Part shown: piece after piece, positions 22,905 to 30,804 of the stretch
Layout: each line of letters starts with the position of its first letter
Numbering within the stretch: the first letter of the stretch is position 1
From: an uncultured Oscillospiraceae bacterium
GTDB taxonomy: Bacteria; Bacillota; Clostridia; Oscillospirales; Oscillospiraceae
Assembly: GCA_910584285.1 (NCBI GenBank)
Contig: CAJTYK010000017.1
Coordinates: 1 to 41,089 of the forward strand
Direction: 5' to 3'
DNA: 41,089 nucleotides
Translations under genes and position numbers: made by a program
The notes under the pieces: generated by a model
The model's database searches: none
What the model was told of the DNA's origin: nothing
The model's input: the letters and a program-made list of their open reading frames with translations, nothing else

Positions 22905-22923
22905 ATGTGTTTCCTCCCTCCAA

Positions 22924-23292
22924 TTATTCGGCGGCGCCGATGGTATAGTCCTGCACCACGCTGTGGTTTACCAGGTGCTGCTCCACGATGGCGGGGACCA
23001 TCTCCGGGCGCAGGCGCACGTAGGTCACCTTTTCCTCCCCGGGGACAAACACCTCGGCCACCGGCTCCAGCCGGCACACGCCGATGCAGCCCGTCTGGGA
23101 CACGGTGACATTGGTCAGGCCCCGGCGGCTGATCTCGTCCAAAAAGGCGGTCATCACGGGGCGGGCGCCGGCGGCGATGCCGCAGGTGGCCATGCCCACC
23201 ACCACCCGGATGTTGCTCTCGTCGTTCTCCCGCAGATCCATCTGGCGCTTCATTTTTTCCCGGATGGCCTTCAGTTCTTCTAAGCTTTTCAT
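22924..23292 (-). CDS. Thioredoxin-like [2Fe-2S] ferredoxin
   Basis: A 122-residue protein: a charged helix (KSLEELKAIREKMKRQM) then VVVGMATCGIAAGARPV and VSQTGCIGVCRLEPVAEV, giving the C-x(n)-C and CxxxC pattern of thioredoxin-like [2Fe-2S] ferredoxins. It occurs regularly between hydC and hydB in clostridial operons and presumably shuttles electrons within the complex. It overlaps the upstream ATPase gene by 4 bases (ATGA) and has AAGGAGAGG as its ribosome site. Confidence 0.9.
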   Translation of the reverse strand: MKSLEELKAIREKMKRQMDLRENDESNIRVVVGMATCGIAAGARPVMTAFLDEISRRGLTNVTVSQTGCIGVCRLEPVAEVFVPGEEKVTYVRLRPEMVPAIVEQHLVNHSVVQDYTIGAAE

Positions 23293-23867
23293 TGTACCTC
23301 TCCTTCGCTTACGGCGGTGGGGCTCGCGTCCACCGCCACTTCGTTTTCCTGCTCGGTCAGATAGTCCTGGATCCAGGCGAACACCTCCGGCTCCGCCAGG
23401 GAGATGTCGCCTAAAATGTCCCGCAGCTCCGCTGTGGACAGCGCCGCCTCCCCCTTGGGGGTGGTGTGGCGGTAGGTGAGCTCCATGTCCGGGCTGCCCT
23501 GGATGAGCAGCGCCACCGCCCCGGGCAGATCCCCCAGGGGGGGACAGTCCAGGTGCCGCCGCTGGAAGCGGGCGGTGAGGGTGGTGCCCACCCCCAGGGT
23601 GCTGTCGATGGACAAAGAGCCGCCGGTCTGCTCCGCCGTCAGCCGCAGTAGGGGCAGGCCCAGTCCCACCTTTCGGGTGGTGCGGGTGGTGGTGAAGGGG
23701 TCGGTGACCCGGGCCAGGAACTCCGGGGCCATGCCCCGTCCGTCGTCGGCGATGGCGATGGTCAGCCAGCCGTTCTGATCCTCGTCCAGGGTGATGGACA
23801 CGTGGGCCGCCCCCGCCGCCACCGAGTTTTTCGCCACGTCCAGCAGGTGCAGGGACAACTCCTTCAT
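23289..23867 (-). CDS. Histidine-kinase-like ATPase of the hyd operon
   Basis: A 192-residue protein with a GHKL ATP-binding fold: ELSLHLLDVAKNSVAAGA (N box), IAIADDGRGMAPEF (G1), TRKVGLGLPLLRLTAEQTGG (G2) and STLGVGTTLTARF. There is no dimerisation/phospho-acceptor domain or membrane segment, so it is not a complete sensor kinase. The gene overlaps both neighbours by 4 bases (ATGA on each side), indicating tight coupling with hydC and the ferredoxin. A regulatory or maturation role is inferred; its substrate is not known. Confidence 0.85.
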   Translation of the reverse strand: MKELSLHLLDVAKNSVAAGAAHVSITLDEDQNGWLTIAIADDGRGMAPEFLARVTDPFTTTRTTRKVGLGLPLLRLTAEQTGGSLSIDSTLGVGTTLTARFQRRHLDCPPLGDLPGAVALLIQGSPDMELTYRHTTPKGEAALSTAELRDILGDISLAEPEVFAWIQDYLTEQENEVAVDASPTAVSEGEVQ

Positions 23868-24367
23868 CCCTTCTTGATGTATTCGTCCAGGATGGGGCCC
23901 ACCTGGGCGGCGGTGAGGCGGCCGTACACGTCGTCGTTGATCATCATGACGGGGGCCAGGCCGCAGGCGCCGATGCACCGGCAGGCATCCAGGGAGAACA
24001 GCCCGTCGGTGGTGATGCCGCCGGGGGCGATGTTCAGCTTCTTCTCCACCGCGTTCAGCACGTCCGCCGCGCCCTTTACGTAACAGGCGGTGCCCAGGCA
24101 CACGGAGATCTGGTACTTCCCCTTGGGGTTGAGGGAGAAGAAGGAGTAAAAGCTGGCCACGCCGTAGATCTCGGACAGGGGAATATCCAGCCCCTCGGCC
24201 ACCATGATCTGAACCTCCTCCGGCAGATAGCCGAAGATCTCCTGGGCGGCCTGGAGCACCGGCATGGTGGCCCCGGGCTGGCCCTTGTGCGCCTCAATGA
24301 CCTGGCGCAGGCGCTCCTCCTGCTCCGGGGTGCCCCGGTAAGGTACTGCGGTTTTGCAGTTAGGCAT
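23864..24367 (-). CDS. hydC: NADH-dependent hydrogenase subunit HydC (NuoE-like)
   Basis: A 167-residue NuoE-like [2Fe-2S] protein: MPVLQAAQEIFGYLPEEVQI, EIYGVASFYSFFSLNPKGKY, VCLGTACYVKGA (first two Cys) and FSLDACRCIGACGLAPVMMI (last two). It pairs with HydB. ATG 24367 follows AAGGAGG. It is the first gene of the hyd operon, behind the promoter at 24494-24523 and a structured leader of about 120 bases. Confidence 0.95.
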   Translation of the reverse strand: MPNCKTAVPYRGTPEQEERLRQVIEAHKGQPGATMPVLQAAQEIFGYLPEEVQIMVAEGLDIPLSEIYGVASFYSFFSLNPKGKYQISVCLGTACYVKGAADVLNAVEKKLNIAPGGITTDGLFSLDACRCIGACGLAPVMMINDDVYGRLTAAQVGPILDEYIKKG

Positions 24368-24487
24368 TTTGCTTCCTCCTTGTACTTGATATGGGGCGGC
24401 CACAGCCTGCCGCCGCCCCGGTGATTGGATCACAGGGTAAGAGAATACCCGGGCGAACAGTCTGCCAAACGATCACCCGGGCACGTT
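24368..24487 (-). promoter_or_regulatory. Structured 5' leader of the hyd operon
   Basis: In RNA order the leader holds a 9-bp stem with CCCGGG arms (24481-24448, 16-base loop), a short GTGAT/ATCAC hairpin (24433-24421) and an 8-bp GGGGCGGC/GCCGCCCC hairpin (24419-24393) just before the ribosome site. No U-tract follows any of them. I recognise no known riboswitch class. Confidence 0.4.
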
Positions 24488-24493
24488 ACGTCT

Positions 24494-24523
24494 ATTCTAC
24501 CACAGGAACCGGCAGTTTGTCCA
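24494..24523 (-). promoter_or_regulatory. Promoter of the hyd operon
   Basis: Minus strand TGGACA (24523-24518), 18-base spacer, TAGAAT (24499-24494) preceded by TGG. The upstream PHP gene ends about 30 bases before it with no terminator, so read-through from the signalling operon is possible. Confidence 0.6.
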
Positions 24524-24553
24524 AGCTAACAGCATAAATTCCGTTAAAATTCG

Positions 24554-25288
24554 TCAGGAAATTCCATCCGAAGCTGGCACGCCTGCCCGGAGCCAGGCCA
24601 AGGCGGCCTGTGGGGTGCGCTCAGGCAGCTCCATATACTGGTGGGCATCCCGGATCTGATCCAGGTAGTGGGCGTCGCTGCCGTCGAAGTGGGGAATCCC
24701 CCGCAGGTCGGGCCGGTCAAACAGGTCGGGGGGGCAGTTTTTGGAGATCTCCGCCACCGAAAAGCCCATGGCCGGATCCCAAAGCCCCAGGTTGGCCAGC
24801 AGGGAGAAGGAGGGCCGGTCGATGTGGGCGGGGTAGGCCACGCCGCCGAAGGAGGCCGCCAACGCCGTCACGTCGTTAATACCGATGGCGGAGGCCCCGG
24901 CCAGGAAGGCGTCCTCCTCCCCCAGCGTCCGATCCTCCTCGTTCATGTAGATCTGGGGGCCAAAGACGGCGGGGTTGTTCTTCAGAGGGGGCAGCTTTTC
25001 CCGCACCAGGGCGGAGAAGGCGTCCGCCTCAGCCAGTCCTGGGAACAGGCACACCACATGGGCCTCCTCCACGGTAGTCAGCTCCATCCCCGGCAGGGCC
25101 AGCAGGCCGTAGTGCTCCGCCGCCCGGCAAAAGGCGGCGCAGTTGCCGCAGGTGTTGTGGTCGGTGAGGGCCACCACCTCCAGCCCCGCCAGGGCGCACA
25201 TTCCCGCCAGGTTGGCGGGGGTGTTGTCCTCCCCGCCGCAGGGCGAAAGACAGGAGTGAAGATGGAGGTCGAATGCGTATTGTCCCAT
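24554..25288 (-). CDS. PHP-domain metal-dependent phosphoesterase
   Basis: A 244-residue PHP protein: FDLHLHSCLS (6-15) gives the HxH ligand pair, VVALTDHNTCGN the DHN motif, and GVAYPAHIDRP and HFDGSDAHYL the later ligands. The family hydrolyses phosphoester bonds, for example in nucleotides, with a trinuclear metal site. It is the last gene of the DRTGG/hydrogenase-like operon. GGAGG precedes ATG 25288. Its job beside the sensory hydrogenase is unknown. Confidence 0.88.
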   Translation of the reverse strand: MGQYAFDLHLHSCLSPCGGEDNTPANLAGMCALAGLEVVALTDHNTCGNCAAFCRAAEHYGLLALPGMELTTVEEAHVVCLFPGLAEADAFSALVREKLPPLKNNPAVFGPQIYMNEEDRTLGEEDAFLAGASAIGINDVTALAASFGGVAYPAHIDRPSFSLLANLGLWDPAMGFSVAEISKNCPPDLFDRPDLRGIPHFDGSDAHYLDQIRDAHQYMELPERTPQAALAWLRAGVPASDGIS

Positions 25289-25314
25289 GGCCCGGCCTCC
25301 ATTTCTCTTGGTTT

Positions 25315-25647
25315 CTACGTCCTGATCAGCCCGCCCAGCCGGACGGCGCAGTCGAACACGGACAGATCCGTCCCCAGCAGGGTGATCCCCTGGGCCCGGG
25401 CTTTGTCCAGCAGGGGGGGATCGGGGATCACGCCCTCCGCCAGCACCACGCAGGCGGCGTCGGACAGGGCGGCCACCGCCGCCACGTTTACGTTGCTCAT
25501 GATGGTGAGCCACGCGCCCCCGGCGGGGGCCCGGCCCATCACCCAGCTGAGCAGGTCGCCGCAGTAGCCCCCCTCCACTGGGCGATCTGGGTCGTCCAGA
25601 TGGAACACCGTGAGGGGGATGGCGTCAATCAAGCCTTGTACCGTCAT
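25315..25647 (-). CDS. DRTGG-domain protein (second copy)
   Basis: A 110-residue single-domain protein resembling the DRTGG fold: VQGLIDAIPLTVFHLDDPDR, GGYCGDLLSWVMGRAPAGGA, WLTIMSNVNVAAVAALSDAA, VVLAEGVIPD and LLGTDLSVFDCAVRLGGLI. Stand-alone DRTGG proteins accompany [FeFe]-hydrogenase-like genes in Clostridia, and the domain is thought to bind a ligand or regulate. ATG 25647 is used rather than GTG 25650 in the same frame; AAAGGA is upstream. It lies 15 bases after the hydrogenase-like gene. Confidence 0.82.
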   Translation of the reverse strand: MTVQGLIDAIPLTVFHLDDPDRPVEGGYCGDLLSWVMGRAPAGGAWLTIMSNVNVAAVAALSDAACVVLAEGVIPDPPLLDKARAQGITLLGTDLSVFDCAVRLGGLIRT

Positions 25648-25662
25648 CACTTCACCGTCCTT

Positions 25663-27003
25663 TCACCGGTCGTCCAGCAGCGGGGGCAAGCCGCCGCAGG
25701 CGTCGTCCTGGTGGCGGCGGAAGGGGGCGGGGAGGTACTCGTCCGCATCGGTGCGGCCCGCCATGTGCTGCATCCGCTCCCGCACCTTGAAGATGCAGTC
25801 GTCCTCGCTGGCCCGGCCCATCACCACGTCCTCGGCGAAGGCCCGACAGGAGGGGGCCCCGCAGGAGCCGCACCGTAGGCCGGGGAGCTGGTCCTCCAGC
25901 TTCTGGATGGCCCGCATCTTCTCCATGGCCCGGCGGCGGTTGGAGTCCAACTGGAAGGTGGGCAGGAACTCCGGCTTCTTGGTGTAGTCTAAAATGTCGC
26001 TGACCTCCTCCCGGTCGGCGGTCCGAGGCCGGACGGGGGAGAGGTTGGACATCAGACCCTTCAGCCGCATTTTGGCGGTGAAGGGGTTTTCCACGTTGAG
26101 ACAGCCCCCTAAACAGCCCTGGGTGCAGGCCCGCAGCTCGATGAAGTCCGCCTCGGGCATACGGCCGTCCTCGATCTCCTCCAAAATGCGGATCACGTTG
26201 TTGATGCCGTCCACGGCGATGTAGTTTTTGTCCCGGCGGGACAGGGCCTCGCCCCCGGCAAAGGCCCAGCTCACCCCGGCGGCCCCCGCTGCCATGGGCT
26301 TCAGGTTGTCCAGGTCCAGCTGGCGCATGGGCTCCAGCAGGGCCAGGTAGACGTCCCGGATGGCGAAGGCCCCGTCCACCACCTGCCGCTTCAGCCCCTC
26401 GGGCGCGGCGGCGGCGGTGAGCTGGGAGGTGCAGGGGACGATGGTGAACACGCCGATCTCGTCGGGGGACAGGCCGGTGGCCTCTGCTGCCCTCCGGCGG
26501 GCCAGGATGGCGGCCAGCTCCAGGGGGGTGATCACCGGGGCGATGTGGCCCAGCAGGTCGGGGAAGCGGATGCAGATCAGCCGCACCACCGCGGGACAGG
26601 CGGGGGAGAGCTCCGGCTTGAGGGTGCCGTCCCCGGTGCGGTGATCCAGACAGTCTGCCAGCAGCTCCGCCGCCGCCGCAGACTCGTACACATCGTCGAA
26701 CCCGATGGACAGCAGGCCGTTGAGGACGATGTTGATGTCGTCCAGGTGGTGGAACTGGGCGTAGAGGGCGGGGTCGGGCACAGCGATATTATACTGGAAC
26801 CGCTTGAGCATATAGAAGTCGCTGCGGACGGACTGCACCGCCTGATGGGGGCACACCTGGACGCAGGTGCCGCAGTCGATGCAGCGGTTGGGCAGGATGG
26901 TGGCCTTGCCGCTGCGCACGCGGATGGCCTCCGTGGGGCAGCTCTTGATGCAGGTGGTGCAGCCCCGGCATTTTTTCAGGTTGAGGGAGACAGAGTGGCG
27001 CAC
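25663..27003 (-). CDS. Degenerate, sensory-type [FeFe] hydrogenase (HydS/group C-D-like)
   Basis: A 446-residue protein with two N-terminal [4Fe-4S] sites (C12, C15, C18, C22; C41, C44, C47, C51), a hydrogenase core, and a C-terminal Fe-S domain (C378, C381, C386, C403). The H-cluster loops keep the four cluster Cys (C136 in SPACPAV, C191 in VPCTSQ, C293 and C297 in RACTQGC). They lose the proton-shuttle Cys (Ala), the Lys and Glu of MPCxxKxxE, and the GGGQP end. These losses fit putative sensory hydrogenases. GTG 27003 is chosen because GAAGGAGGT lies upstream; the frame also opens earlier, overlapping the preceding gene. Confidence 0.88.
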   Translation of the reverse strand: MRHSVSLNLKKCRGCTTCIKSCPTEAIRVRSGKATILPNRCIDCGTCVQVCPHQAVQSVRSDFYMLKRFQYNIAVPDPALYAQFHHLDDINIVLNGLLSIGFDDVYESAAAAELLADCLDHRTGDGTLKPELSPACPAVVRLICIRFPDLLGHIAPVITPLELAAILARRRAAEATGLSPDEIGVFTIVPCTSQLTAAAAPEGLKRQVVDGAFAIRDVYLALLEPMRQLDLDNLKPMAAGAAGVSWAFAGGEALSRRDKNYIAVDGINNVIRILEEIEDGRMPEADFIELRACTQGCLGGCLNVENPFTAKMRLKGLMSNLSPVRPRTADREEVSDILDYTKKPEFLPTFQLDSNRRRAMEKMRAIQKLEDQLPGLRCGSCGAPSCRAFAEDVVMGRASEDDCIFKVRERMQHMAGRTDADEYLPAPFRRHQDDACGGLPPLLDDR

Positions 27004-27052
27004 GCCGGTTACCTCCTTCGGTTTTGATGCAAAGCGCGAGGTCCCGGGCGCT

Positions 27053-27478
27053 TCACTCAATGCGCACCACCATGGTGACGGTGGTGCCCACGCCGACGGT
27101 GGAGTCCACCGTCATCTCGTCGCTGTACTTTTTCATGTTGGGCAGGCCCATGCCCGCCCCGAAGCCCAGATCCCGCACCGAGTCGGCGGCGGTGGTAAAG
27201 CCCGCCTGCATGGCCTTGTCGATGTCGGGGATGCCGGGGCCGGTGTCGGTGAGGGTGATGGTGACGTCGTCCAGCCCCACGTCCACCCGGGCGGTGCCGC
27301 CGTTGGCGTGGATGACCATGTTGATCTCGCCCTCGTACATACACACGGACACCCGGCGGATCACGCTGGGATCCAGCCCCAGCTTCCGCAGGGCCTGCTT
27401 GACGCCGGAGGACGCCTCCCCCGCGTGGGTGAGGTCGCCCCCCTCTACCTGGTAGGTGAGGGTGATGCAGTCGTCCAT
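27053..27478 (-). CDS. Anti-sigma-factor-like GHKL ATPase
   Basis: A 141-residue ATP-binding domain like SpoIIAB/RsbT: SVCMYEGEINMVIHANGGTA (N box), ITLTDTGPGIPDI (G1), GFGAGMGLPNMKKYSDEMTV (G2) and TVGVGTTVTMVVR. Such proteins phosphorylate anti-sigma antagonists on Ser/Thr or bind sigma factors. Between a DRTGG protein and a sensory hydrogenase it probably relays a redox or H2 signal, which is inference. ATG 27478 follows GGGAG. Confidence 0.87.
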   Translation of the reverse strand: MDDCITLTYQVEGGDLTHAGEASSGVKQALRKLGLDPSVIRRVSVCMYEGEINMVIHANGGTARVDVGLDDVTITLTDTGPGIPDIDKAMQAGFTTAADSVRDLGFGAGMGLPNMKKYSDEMTVDSTVGVGTTVTMVVRIE

Positions 27479-27483
27479 GGCGC

Positions 27484-27822
27484 TCACTCCCGCAGGCCGT
27501 TGATGTACAAAAGGCCGCAGGCGTTGTACATCCGTTCCTTGGTGGCCAGCACCACCAGCTGCCGATCCTGGGCCAGATCCAAAATGGCCTCGTCGGGCTG
27601 CTTGCCCCGGACAAAGACGATGCACTTCATGTCCATCATCTCGGCGGTACGTACCACCTGAGGATTGACCAGCCCCGTGAGCAGCAGGGCCTGATTCTTC
27701 ACGTAGGCCAGCACGTCGCTCATAAAGTCGCTGCCGCAGGCGGAGCGCACCTCGGTATCCAGCAGCTCCTCCCCGCACAGCACCTCCGCGTGCAGGATAT
27801 CACGGACTTCCTTTAACGTCAT
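27484..27822 (-). CDS. DRTGG-domain protein (first copy)
   Basis: A 112-residue DRTGG-type protein: TLKEVRDILHAEVLCGEELL, VRSACGSDFMSDVLAYVKNQ, LLLTGLVNPQVVRTAEMMDM and IVFVRGKQPD. The GSDFMSDVLA segment is the typical core. It opens the operon of the sensory hydrogenase and has a strong ribosome site (AGGAGG, 8 bases before ATG). It is related to, but diverged from, the copy at 25315-25647. Ligand and partner are unknown. Confidence 0.88.
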   Translation of the reverse strand: MTLKEVRDILHAEVLCGEELLDTEVRSACGSDFMSDVLAYVKNQALLLTGLVNPQVVRTAEMMDMKCIVFVRGKQPDEAILDLAQDRQLVVLATKERMYNACGLLYINGLRE

Positions 27823-27855
27823 TCAATATACCTCCTCATGACCTGAACTATCTTT

Positions 27856-27884
27856 AGAATACCATGAATTTTGCCAAAAGCCAA
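27856..27884 (-). promoter_or_regulatory. Promoter of the sensory-hydrogenase operon
   Basis: Minus strand TTGGCT (27884-27879), 17-base spacer, TATTCT (27861-27856) preceded by TGG, in a short AT-rich gap. Confidence 0.6.
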
Positions 27885-27927
27885 TAGAAATTTCAAAAAA
27901 ACCTTGTGAAAATTGTGACAAGAGAGC

Positions 27928-27967
27928 AAAAAGCGTCCCCGGCTCCGCCAACGGGAGCCGGGGACGC
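27928..27967 (-). terminator. Intrinsic terminator of the CmpB/MATE operon
   Basis: A perfect 14-bp stem GCGTCCCCGGCTCC / GGAGCCGGGGACGC with a 7-base loop, followed by TTTTTGC on the minus strand. Confidence 0.92.
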
Positions 27968-28042
27968 GTATGGCAGGGGAGAGGAGCCGCCAGCACTGGA
28001 GATCGGCAGGGGGCCCAGTTCCCGCAGGGAGGGTGGCGGCCT

Positions 28043-29401
28043 TTATGCCTCGGAGGAGGGCTCGGGCCAGAGGAACAGCTGCTTCTGCCGCAGCAGGTAG
28101 TAGCCCAACCCCGCCAAATCCGCCAGCGCCCAGCCGATGGGCACCGACCACCAGATCCCCACCACGCCCAGGCTGGGGAGGGCGGACAGCAGGTGGGCCA
28201 GGGCCACCCGGGTGCCCAGGGAGATCACCGTCAGCACCACCGACATACCCGGCCTGCCCAGGGCCCGGTACAGGCCGTACAGCAGGAACAGGCAGCCGAT
28301 GCCGGCGTAGAACGCCCCCTCAATGCGCAGGTAGCGCACCCCCTCCGCCACCGTCTCCAGATCTCCGGGCTCGGTGAACAGGCCCATGAGAGGGGCGGCG
28401 AACAGGCACACCAGGGCGGAGGATAGCACGCAGAACACCAGCGATACGGCCACCGCGCCCCGAAGCCCCCGGCGGATGCGCTTCTCCTGTCTCGCGCCGT
28501 AGTTCTGGGCGATGAAGGTGGAAAAGGCGTTGCCGAAGTCCTGCACCGGCATATAGGCGAATGAGTCAATTTTCACCGCTGCGGCAAAGGCGGCCATCAC
28601 CGTGGGACCAAAGCTGTTCACCAGCCCCTGCACCATCAGGATGCCCAGGTTCATCACCGACTGCTGCACGCAGGTGAGGACGGAGAAGCCGGCGATCTCC
28701 CGCACCCGGCGCAGGCGCAGGCGGAAGCGGCCCTGGCCGGGGCGCAGCTCCGGGTGGCGGATCAGGGTGTAGGCGGATATGCCCAGGCCAGAGGCATACT
28801 GGGCCAGGACGGTGGCCTCGGCGGCCCCTGCCACGCCCCGCTCCAGCCCCAGCACAAACCAGAGATCCAGGACAATGTTCAACGCCGCAGAGGCGGCCAG
28901 AAAGGCCAGCGGAACCACGGAATTGCCCACCGCCCGCAGGAAGGAGGCGAAGTAGTTATAGAGGAAGGTGGCGGCGATGCCGCAGAAGATGACGGCCAGG
29001 TATTCCCGCATCATGGGCCACACCGCGTCCGGCACCTGGAGAAGGCTCCGGATGCCGTCCAGGCAGGCAAAGGCCAGAGCGTTCAGCGTCAGGGCCAGCG
29101 CTGCGATGAGGACGAAGGAGGCGTGGGCCCCCTCCCGCAGGCCGTCCTCGTCCCGCTGGCCGAAACGGATGGAGAACACCGCCCCGCTGCCCATGCACAG
29201 GCCCAGCAGGATGGAGGTGAGGAAAGTCATCAGAGTGAAGGACGAGCCCACCGCCGCCAGGGCGTTTTTGCCCAGATACCGCCCCACGATAAGGGTGTCC
29301 GCGATATTATAGCACTGCTGGAGCAGGTCACCCAAAATCATGGGGACGGCGAAGGCCAGCATGGAGCCCATCACCGGCCCTTTGCTGAGATCCCGGTTCA
29401 C
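28043..29401 (-). CDS. MATE family efflux transporter
   Basis: A 452-residue protein with twelve predicted helices in two halves. NRDLSKGPVMGSMLAFAVPM, PMILGDLLQQCYNIADTLIV and GRYLGKNALAAVGSSFTLM are typical of NorM/DinF-like MATE proteins in gut Firmicutes, and the second half repeats with VQQSVMNLGILMVQGLVNSF. They export cationic drugs or metabolites using Na+ or H+. The start is GTG at 29401, overlapping the stop of the CmpB-family gene by 4 bases (GTGA), so translation is coupled. Confidence 0.93.
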   Translation of the reverse strand: MNRDLSKGPVMGSMLAFAVPMILGDLLQQCYNIADTLIVGRYLGKNALAAVGSSFTLMTFLTSILLGLCMGSGAVFSIRFGQRDEDGLREGAHASFVLIAALALTLNALAFACLDGIRSLLQVPDAVWPMMREYLAVIFCGIAATFLYNYFASFLRAVGNSVVPLAFLAASAALNIVLDLWFVLGLERGVAGAAEATVLAQYASGLGISAYTLIRHPELRPGQGRFRLRLRRVREIAGFSVLTCVQQSVMNLGILMVQGLVNSFGPTVMAAFAAAVKIDSFAYMPVQDFGNAFSTFIAQNYGARQEKRIRRGLRGAVAVSLVFCVLSSALVCLFAAPLMGLFTEPGDLETVAEGVRYLRIEGAFYAGIGCLFLLYGLYRALGRPGMSVVLTVISLGTRVALAHLLSALPSLGVVGIWWSVPIGWALADLAGLGYYLLRQKQLFLWPEPSSEA

Positions 29402-30702
29402 GGTGCCCCGCCCTCGTTGCCAGTGACGATCATGTTGGGCCAGCGCTCCTCCATCCGCTGGTCCCCGTACTGGCTGTCCAGGAACTCCTCAAAGGCGTTG
29501 GCGGGCTCGGGCTGGACGGCCCGGCCGCCGTAGCGGATCATGGCGGCGCTGGTGAGCAGGGCGTTGCAGGCCATGACGAACACCACGATCCAGGTGAGAA
29601 GCTTGCCCGCCAGGGCGGGGAGGGACTCGATCCCCCTGGACATGGGCGGGTAGATCCCCTTGATCCACACCACCGCCAGCACGCCCCAGAAGAAGCAGAA
29701 CAGCACGTTGGTGCGCCCGCCGATGTTCAGCGGCATCTCGCTGTAGTCCCAGAACACGGTGCCGAATACCAGCTCGGTGAACACGCTGCATAAGTACTCA
29801 TAGGCGCCCCCCACCACAAACCCGGCCAGGAACACATAGCGGTCGTTTTTGTCCGCCAGCCCCTGGAGGGCCACGGTGAGCACCACCGCCCCCAGCCCCC
29901 ACACAAAGCTGAAGGGGCCGTAGAGCACGCTGGAGCGGTTCATCCACTGGCCGTCCACCAGGCCGCACCAGAAGGTCTCGATGATATCCCCCAGCAGGGC
30001 GGAGATCAAGAACACCCACACCAGCTTGTCCCAGCACAGGCCCTTGGCAAAGGTGTAGGCCCCTTCCTCCGCCCCAGGGCTTTGCTCCAGGCCGGGATAG
30101 GCTTTTTGAAGGCGCTTCCAGACGGCGCGGTAAATCCGATCCGCCAGCTTCTTCTGGCCGCTGCCCGCCTGTAGTGCCTCGTACCGGGAGGCGTCCCCGG
30201 TGCGCACGGCATAGAACACGGCGGCGAAGTCCAGGCCGATGAGGGCCAGCGCCGCCAGCACCACAATGTGCCGGACGATCTCTGGGATCAGCAGCACCCC
30301 CGCCAGCAGCACCGGGTGGATGACAAGATAGGTCAGGTAGTACACCGCCGCCACCAGCAGGGAGGCGGCCAGTCCCTTCCCGGTGCCGGACAGCAGGCGG
30401 CTGCGCTCCTGGTTCCACCGGATCTTGGGACCCACCCGCTGGAAAAAGTGGTCGCCGATGCGCTCCACCACCGAGGACACCGCCAGGGTGGCCAGGAAGG
30501 ACAGAAGGTGCCGCCCCGCCAGGGTGGGCAGGACGATCAGCAGCAGCACAAAGGTGAAGCCGTAGGACAGCACCAGCGGCAGAGCCACTACGCCTCGGTT
30601 GCAGAACCTCCGGCGCACTACAGCGTAGTACCCCGCCTCCGCCGCCCAGCCCAGGAAGGAGTAGATCAGCAGAAACAGGGCCAGATCATATAGGTCATAC
30701 AT
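29398..30702 (-). CDS. CmpB-family (putative ABC transporter permease) membrane protein, two-domain
   Basis: A 434-residue polytopic protein. The first half (LALFLLIYSFLGWAAEAGYY, RRFCNRGVVALPLVLSYGFT) and the second half (LLGDIIETFWCGLVDGQWMN, RSSVLYGPFSFVWGLGAVVL, GGAYEYLCSVFTELVFG) both resemble the CmpB family, so it looks like a tandem fusion. Despite the family name no ATPase partner is nearby, and the function is unknown. The Met at 30702 is taken as start; the frame opens 15 codons earlier, and the upstream AAAGG is only a moderate ribosome site. Confidence 0.75.
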   Translation of the reverse strand: MYDLYDLALFLLIYSFLGWAAEAGYYAVVRRRFCNRGVVALPLVLSYGFTFVLLLIVLPTLAGRHLLSFLATLAVSSVVERIGDHFFQRVGPKIRWNQERSRLLSGTGKGLAASLLVAAVYYLTYLVIHPVLLAGVLLIPEIVRHIVVLAALALIGLDFAAVFYAVRTGDASRYEALQAGSGQKKLADRIYRAVWKRLQKAYPGLEQSPGAEEGAYTFAKGLCWDKLVWVFLISALLGDIIETFWCGLVDGQWMNRSSVLYGPFSFVWGLGAVVLTVALQGLADKNDRYVFLAGFVVGGAYEYLCSVFTELVFGTVFWDYSEMPLNIGGRTNVLFCFFWGVLAVVWIKGIYPPMSRGIESLPALAGKLLTWIVVFVMACNALLTSAAMIRYGGRAVQPEPANAFEEFLDSQYGDQRMEERWPNMIVTGNEGGAP

Positions 30703-30734
30703 AGGGGGACACGGCCTTTCTCTCCATGGTTGGA

Positions 30735-30776
30735 CAAGACCGCACAACGCGACGCGGGCGCAGCTGTGCGGTCTTG
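30735..30776. repeat. 12-bp inverted repeat between atpC and the CmpB-family gene
   Basis: CAAGACCGCACA (30735-30746) and TGTGCGGTCTTG (30765-30776) around an 18-base loop. It may end the atp transcript, though no T-run follows on the minus strand, or fold in the CmpB leader. Confidence 0.5.
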
Positions 30777-30804
30777 CTTTGTTGAAACGCTGTACCGGCG
30801 GGGA

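Noticed and set aside
19365..23108. An open frame of 1247 codons on the plus strand antisense to hydA and hydB
   Set aside because: It mirrors well-supported genes in very GC-rich DNA, where stop codons are rare. The translation is low-complexity Gly/His/Val/Leu and matches no family.
24420..24550. Rex (redox repressor) operator upstream of hydC
   Set aside because: TGTTAGCTTGGACAA near 24530-24516 only loosely resembles TTGTTAANNNNTTAACAA and is not symmetric enough to call.
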